8,641 nucleotides of DNA, from contig WQVS01000061.1 in assembly GCA_009785705.1 (NCBI GenBank), positions 1-8,641 on the forward strand, given 5' to 3'. Below the pieces are notes generated by a model. The model was not told where the DNA came from and made no database searches. It worked only from the letters and a program-made list of their open reading frames with translations. Source of the DNA: Coriobacteriia bacterium. GTDB lineage: Bacteria > Actinomycetota > Coriobacteriia > WRKU01 > WQUG01. Positions 6,445 to 8,641 of this stretch are shown here, in pieces (position 1 is the first letter of the stretch; each line of letters opens with the position of its first letter). The position numbers and the translations under genes were made by a program.

Positions 6445-6759
6445 TTATGCAGTAAATTTCACAGCGGTCCCGTAGGCGATGATTTCAACTGAGCCCTGCA
6501 TCACCGATGAACTGTTATAGCGAATCATGACAACGGCATCGGCACCCATCTCTGTTGCCTGTTCTACCATGCGCTTAGTGGCGAGGGCGCGAGCATTGTT
6601 CATCATTTCTGTATAGGCATGCAGTTCCCCACCGACTATTGATTTTAGTTGCTGGGTAATATCGCGGCCAATGTTTCTGGTCTGGACAGTGCTACCTCTG
6701 ACTAAACCTAGGTGCTCATAACTCTTGCCAGGAACATTATCAGTAGTTGTCAAGATCAT
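6445..6759 (-). CDS. YbjQ/UPF0145-family protein
   Basis: The 104-residue product belongs to the YbjQ family (DUF74, sometimes called a heavy-metal-binding domain), whose members form small soluble oligomers of unsettled function. Characteristic segments are GLVRGSTVQTRNIGRD (18-33), GGELHAYTEMMNNAR (43-57), GADAVVMIRYNSSSVMQGS (72-90) and the final IIAYGTAVKF (93-102). The length is the usual one for the family (about 105). The ATG at 6759 has GGAG six bases upstream. It overlaps the end of the small membrane protein gene by 20 bases, so the two are almost certainly one transcript. The GntR regulator gene begins 57 bp further on, with no terminator seen between, so read-through into the ABC operon is possible. 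A role in metal handling or envelope stress is only suggested by the family name and the neighbours. Confidence 0.92.
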   Translation of the reverse strand: MILTTTDNVPGKSYEHLGLVRGSTVQTRNIGRDITQQLKSIVGGELHAYTEMMNNARALATKRMVEQATEMGADAVVMIRYNSSSVMQGSVEIIAYGTAVKFTA

Positions 6760-6976
6760 CTTCTACTCCACTCTTAATCTCTTTGATGCGCTCTATCAGC
6801 ACATAAATCATTGCCCCTAGAACCAGCAGTGCCATAGCGACACCCAAGAGTGTTCCCCACAAGGGCATTTCAGGAATCAGAAAAAAGACTGCGAGCTGCC
6901 CGATGATACCTAGGCAAGTAATCACCGTAATAACAATAGGGGCAATCATCTTTCTGAACTTGCTAGCGCCAGACAT
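6740..6976 (-). CDS. Small two-helix membrane protein linked to ybjQ
   Basis: The 78-residue protein has a short basic N-terminus (MSGASKFRKM), two hydrophobic helices at about 10-34 and 39-61, and a charged tail, IERIKEIKSGVEDDLDNY. By the positive-inside rule both ends are probably cytoplasmic. The tail pattern (ERIKEI, a G, then an acidic EDDL..Y end) is one I recall from small uncharacterised membrane proteins of Gram-positives that sit beside ybjQ; this is memory, not a search. The ATG at 6976 has an AAGGAG Shine-Dalgarno nine bases upstream, which supports the start. Its last 20 bases overlap ybjQ, suggesting that the two products work together, for example with the soluble YbjQ protein docking to this membrane partner. 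The gene may head the transcript running to the terminator at 4414; no clear promoter was found in the 93 bp before it. Confidence 0.82.
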   Translation of the reverse strand: MSGASKFRKMIAPIVITVITCLGIIGQLAVFFLIPEMPLWGTLLGVAMALLVLGAMIYVLIERIKEIKSGVEDDLDNY

Positions 6977-7069
6977 CTTCCAGGACTCCTTCCTTCAAAT
7001 ACATAATCCTTCAAGCACACAATCTGTATTAAGAGAGTAACACAATTTGCTGCGCTGGGACAGAGCTTG

Positions 7070-8383
7070 CTAACGCAGGAGCATACTGCAGTGCTTGATG
7101 ACCTTGCCAATGCGATCCTTTTCATCCGTCTTCAGACCAGCCTTACCAGCATATTCAGACCAATTGTCAGCAACATCTAGCACAACATCTAGCAATGTCT
7201 CTGGGCTGCGAACGTAATAGCGTTGCGCTAGGGCAAGAACGTCCTCTCTGGAGATATCAATGAATTGCCCTCCTACCCCCATTAGGTGCTGAGCAGTCCA
7301 ATTAGACCCAAAGGCATAGGTAATATCATAGGCTGGGCTAAGCTCCCATGCTTCTCCCTGTTTTAGTCTAAAGGAATGATTCTTGGTATGATCATCCTTG
7401 TTAGAACAGGCGACATTTAGAACCATACGAAGAAATATTTCATCGTAAGCATACAGAGGTAAGCCTAGTTCATAGGCAGCCATGAAAAGCTGACTATAAT
7501 CATGAGTCCCTCTTTGGTTGAAGTCTAGCTGTGATAAAGCGCAGAGCGTCTGCATGTGGTGACGAATGTTCTCTCCTGCACTCATTTCTCTATCGAAGCG
7601 CTTCGTCATAAAATGAGTCCTGCCCGCAGCCTCATAAAGGCGAGATTCCTCCATTTGAATCCCGCAATCACTTGCCATAAGGTAGTAGGCGTACTCAATC
7701 CGTCCATATTCTTGCGAAACTCCAAGGTTGCCTGGCTCTGAGGATTCAACATCGAACTTTATTATCCAGTGCTCAAACCCTTCTGGCACATCAAGCTGTC
7801 CAGAAACGAACTCTTCACTTCGCTTATCGAAGCCAACAACAGCCTTCGCACGCGCCCCACCAGCTGAAACCCCAATCTGAATGAGCTGTGCTAGCTCACT
7901 TTCTGCATCGAGTGTGCTGTCCCTATTGAGATTTGCCCTTACAGCCCTGCGTGCCTCACTGACAAGCTCCCCCATATCAAGTGACGCAAGTGCTGAGCCA
8001 TTTTGCCGCTGGAGCGCAGGAACAAATTCGAGTGCCCCCATACCACGTGACCCAATATAGGCAAGCCTGTCTAGAGGACTAAGGTCACTAGATGCTATCC
8101 CTCTGTTAGCCATATAGGCATTAATAATGCTGTTCCCAAAATTGTCAGGCAAGGAATCTGCAATAAAAGGCGGAAGGCGATAATAGGTCTTCTCTGGCAA
8201 ATGAGAGAAGATTTGTGGCCCTAAATCACTTAGGGGCAATGCAAGTGGTGCTAGCTCTATTCCTGATGTTTGAAAGTCTGGGTTATATTCAAAAGCGTAG
8301 TAGCCAGTTCTCTGGTCAAGCGCTAAGGCACCAACGTACCTTCCCCAGCAATAAACTTTTAGAGACTCTACTGTCTGATGCAT
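7070..8383 (-). CDS. hipA: HipA-family Ser/Thr kinase toxin
   Basis: HipA toxins are kinases that phosphorylate translation factors (GltX in E. coli) and halt growth, neutralised by the HTH partner HipB. The 437-residue length equals that of typical HipA (about 440). The N-terminal domain (to about 125) includes LPPFIADSLPDNFGN (70-84) and DRLAYIGSRGMGALEF (105-120). The kinase part has the flexible P-loop GVSAGGARAK (171-180), whose S173 aligns by eye with the autophosphorylated serine of E. coli HipA, the ATP lysine K209 in HWIIKFD, and TKRFDR (260-265). It also has the catalytic block NKDDHTKNHSF (328-338, D330 as likely base) and the metal-binding aspartate in SPAYDITYAF (D353). Nothing catalytic is missing, so it should be active. 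It starts 15 bp after the stop of the HTH antitoxin gene with only a weak AGAAAG Shine-Dalgarno, consistent with coupled, lower translation of the toxin. The target here is unknown. Confidence 0.95.
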   Translation of the reverse strand: MHQTVESLKVYCWGRYVGALALDQRTGYYAFEYNPDFQTSGIELAPLALPLSDLGPQIFSHLPEKTYYRLPPFIADSLPDNFGNSIINAYMANRGIASSDLSPLDRLAYIGSRGMGALEFVPALQRQNGSALASLDMGELVSEARRAVRANLNRDSTLDAESELAQLIQIGVSAGGARAKAVVGFDKRSEEFVSGQLDVPEGFEHWIIKFDVESSEPGNLGVSQEYGRIEYAYYLMASDCGIQMEESRLYEAAGRTHFMTKRFDREMSAGENIRHHMQTLCALSQLDFNQRGTHDYSQLFMAAYELGLPLYAYDEIFLRMVLNVACSNKDDHTKNHSFRLKQGEAWELSPAYDITYAFGSNWTAQHLMGVGGQFIDISREDVLALAQRYYVRSPETLLDVVLDVADNWSEYAGKAGLKTDEKDRIGKVIKHCSMLLR

Positions 8384-8398
8384 CTGAAGCTACTTTCT

Positions 8399-8641
8399 TT
8401 AAGAACTTTTGGACTTGGACTGTCGTGCCCTTTGGCGTTCTTTTCCCAGTTCTGCCACCTGCAAAGGACTTACCCCTACCGGAGGGGCTAAGTTCTCTAG
8501 CCAACTAGTCTTTTGGAGGACTCCCAGTACAGCTACTAAGGTCTTAAGGGTCGACCCCTTGCCCAGCTCAAGATTAGCTAGTGCCGAGGTAGACATCTGT
8601 GAGCGCAATGCTACTTCTTCTTGGGTAAGATTTTTTCGCAG
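8399..8641 (-). CDS. hipB: HipB-like XRE/HTH antitoxin (partial, N-terminus off the right edge)
   Basis: The minus strand is open from the window edge to a TAA at 8399, giving 80 C-terminal residues; the true start lies beyond base 8641. Visible residues 1-51 are the second half of a Cro/C1-type helix-turn-helix. They include LTQEEVA (5-11), the recognition helix region STSALANLELGKGS (17-30) and the following helix TLKTLVAVLGVLQ (31-43). A SPLQVAELGKERQRARQSKS tail (58-77) ends the protein; the SPLQ and KxRQRAR pattern is one I recall from antitoxins placed before hipA. By family analogy it binds operators in its own promoter, represses the operon and neutralises HipA. The 15-bp gap to hipA supports a two-gene operon. 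A TTG at 8608 could be read as a start, but it lies in the middle of the HTH and would destroy the domain. The promoter and operators are outside the window. Confidence 0.9.
   Translation of the reverse strand: MRKNLTQEEVALRSQMSTSALANLELGKGSTLKTLVAVLGVLQKTSWLENLAPPVGVSPLQVAELGKERQRARQSKSKSS

Noticed and set aside
6977..7069. Promoter for the small membrane protein gene (TTGTGT and TTATGT-like hexamers)
   Set aside because: No pair of hexamers reaches a reasonable match at 16-18 base spacing; the region probably holds a promoter but I cannot place it.
7050..7078. Inverted repeat CTGCG/CGCAG at the end of hipA as a terminator
   Set aside because: The stem is only five base pairs with a 19-base loop and no T-run follows, so it is not convincing.
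8399..8608. A separate 69-residue gene starting at the TTG at 8608
   Set aside because: The frame continues upstream to the window edge and encodes the middle of a helix-turn-helix, so the TTG is an internal leucine codon of the truncated antitoxin gene.

Overview
All recognisable genes in this window lie on the minus strand, so the window reads from right (8641) to left (1). The sequence suggests a Gram-positive (monoderm) bacterium of middling GC. It uses the indirect, GatCAB-dependent route to charge tRNA-Gln and/or tRNA-Asn, has strong purine-rich Shine-Dalgarno sites, and encodes a membrane-anchored PASTA protein, a domain tied to peptidoglycan in Firmicutes and Actinobacteria. My best guess is an actinobacterium of the class Coriobacteriia or a related low-to-mid-GC Gram-positive. 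This is inference from gene content and I could not test it.

Region A (8641-7070): a hipBA-type toxin-antitoxin pair. Only the C-terminal 80 codons of the HTH antitoxin are inside the window. The HipA-family kinase toxin is complete and keeps its recognisable catalytic motifs.

Region B (6976-4414): a tightly packed membrane and stress cluster. A two-helix small membrane protein overlaps a YbjQ-family gene. After 57 bp comes a YtrA-type GntR regulator, then an ABC ATPase and an ABC-2-type permease that overlap each other, and finally a good intrinsic terminator at 4414-4442. The last three genes form a self-regulated YtrA-B-C-like export or envelope-stress operon. A 15-bp tandem repeat just upstream of the regulator is a candidate operator.

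Region C (4354-1, running off the left edge): gatC, gatA, a kinase-less five-PASTA membrane protein, and gatB (353 codons visible). The three GatCAB subunits are interrupted by the PASTA gene, which sits between gatA and gatB with short spacers. This is the most unusual arrangement in the window: a cell-wall-binding protein apparently co-expressed with the tRNA-dependent amidotransferase.

No tRNA, rRNA, CRISPR array, insertion sequence or plus-strand gene was found, and no gene-free stretch exceeds 300 bases.
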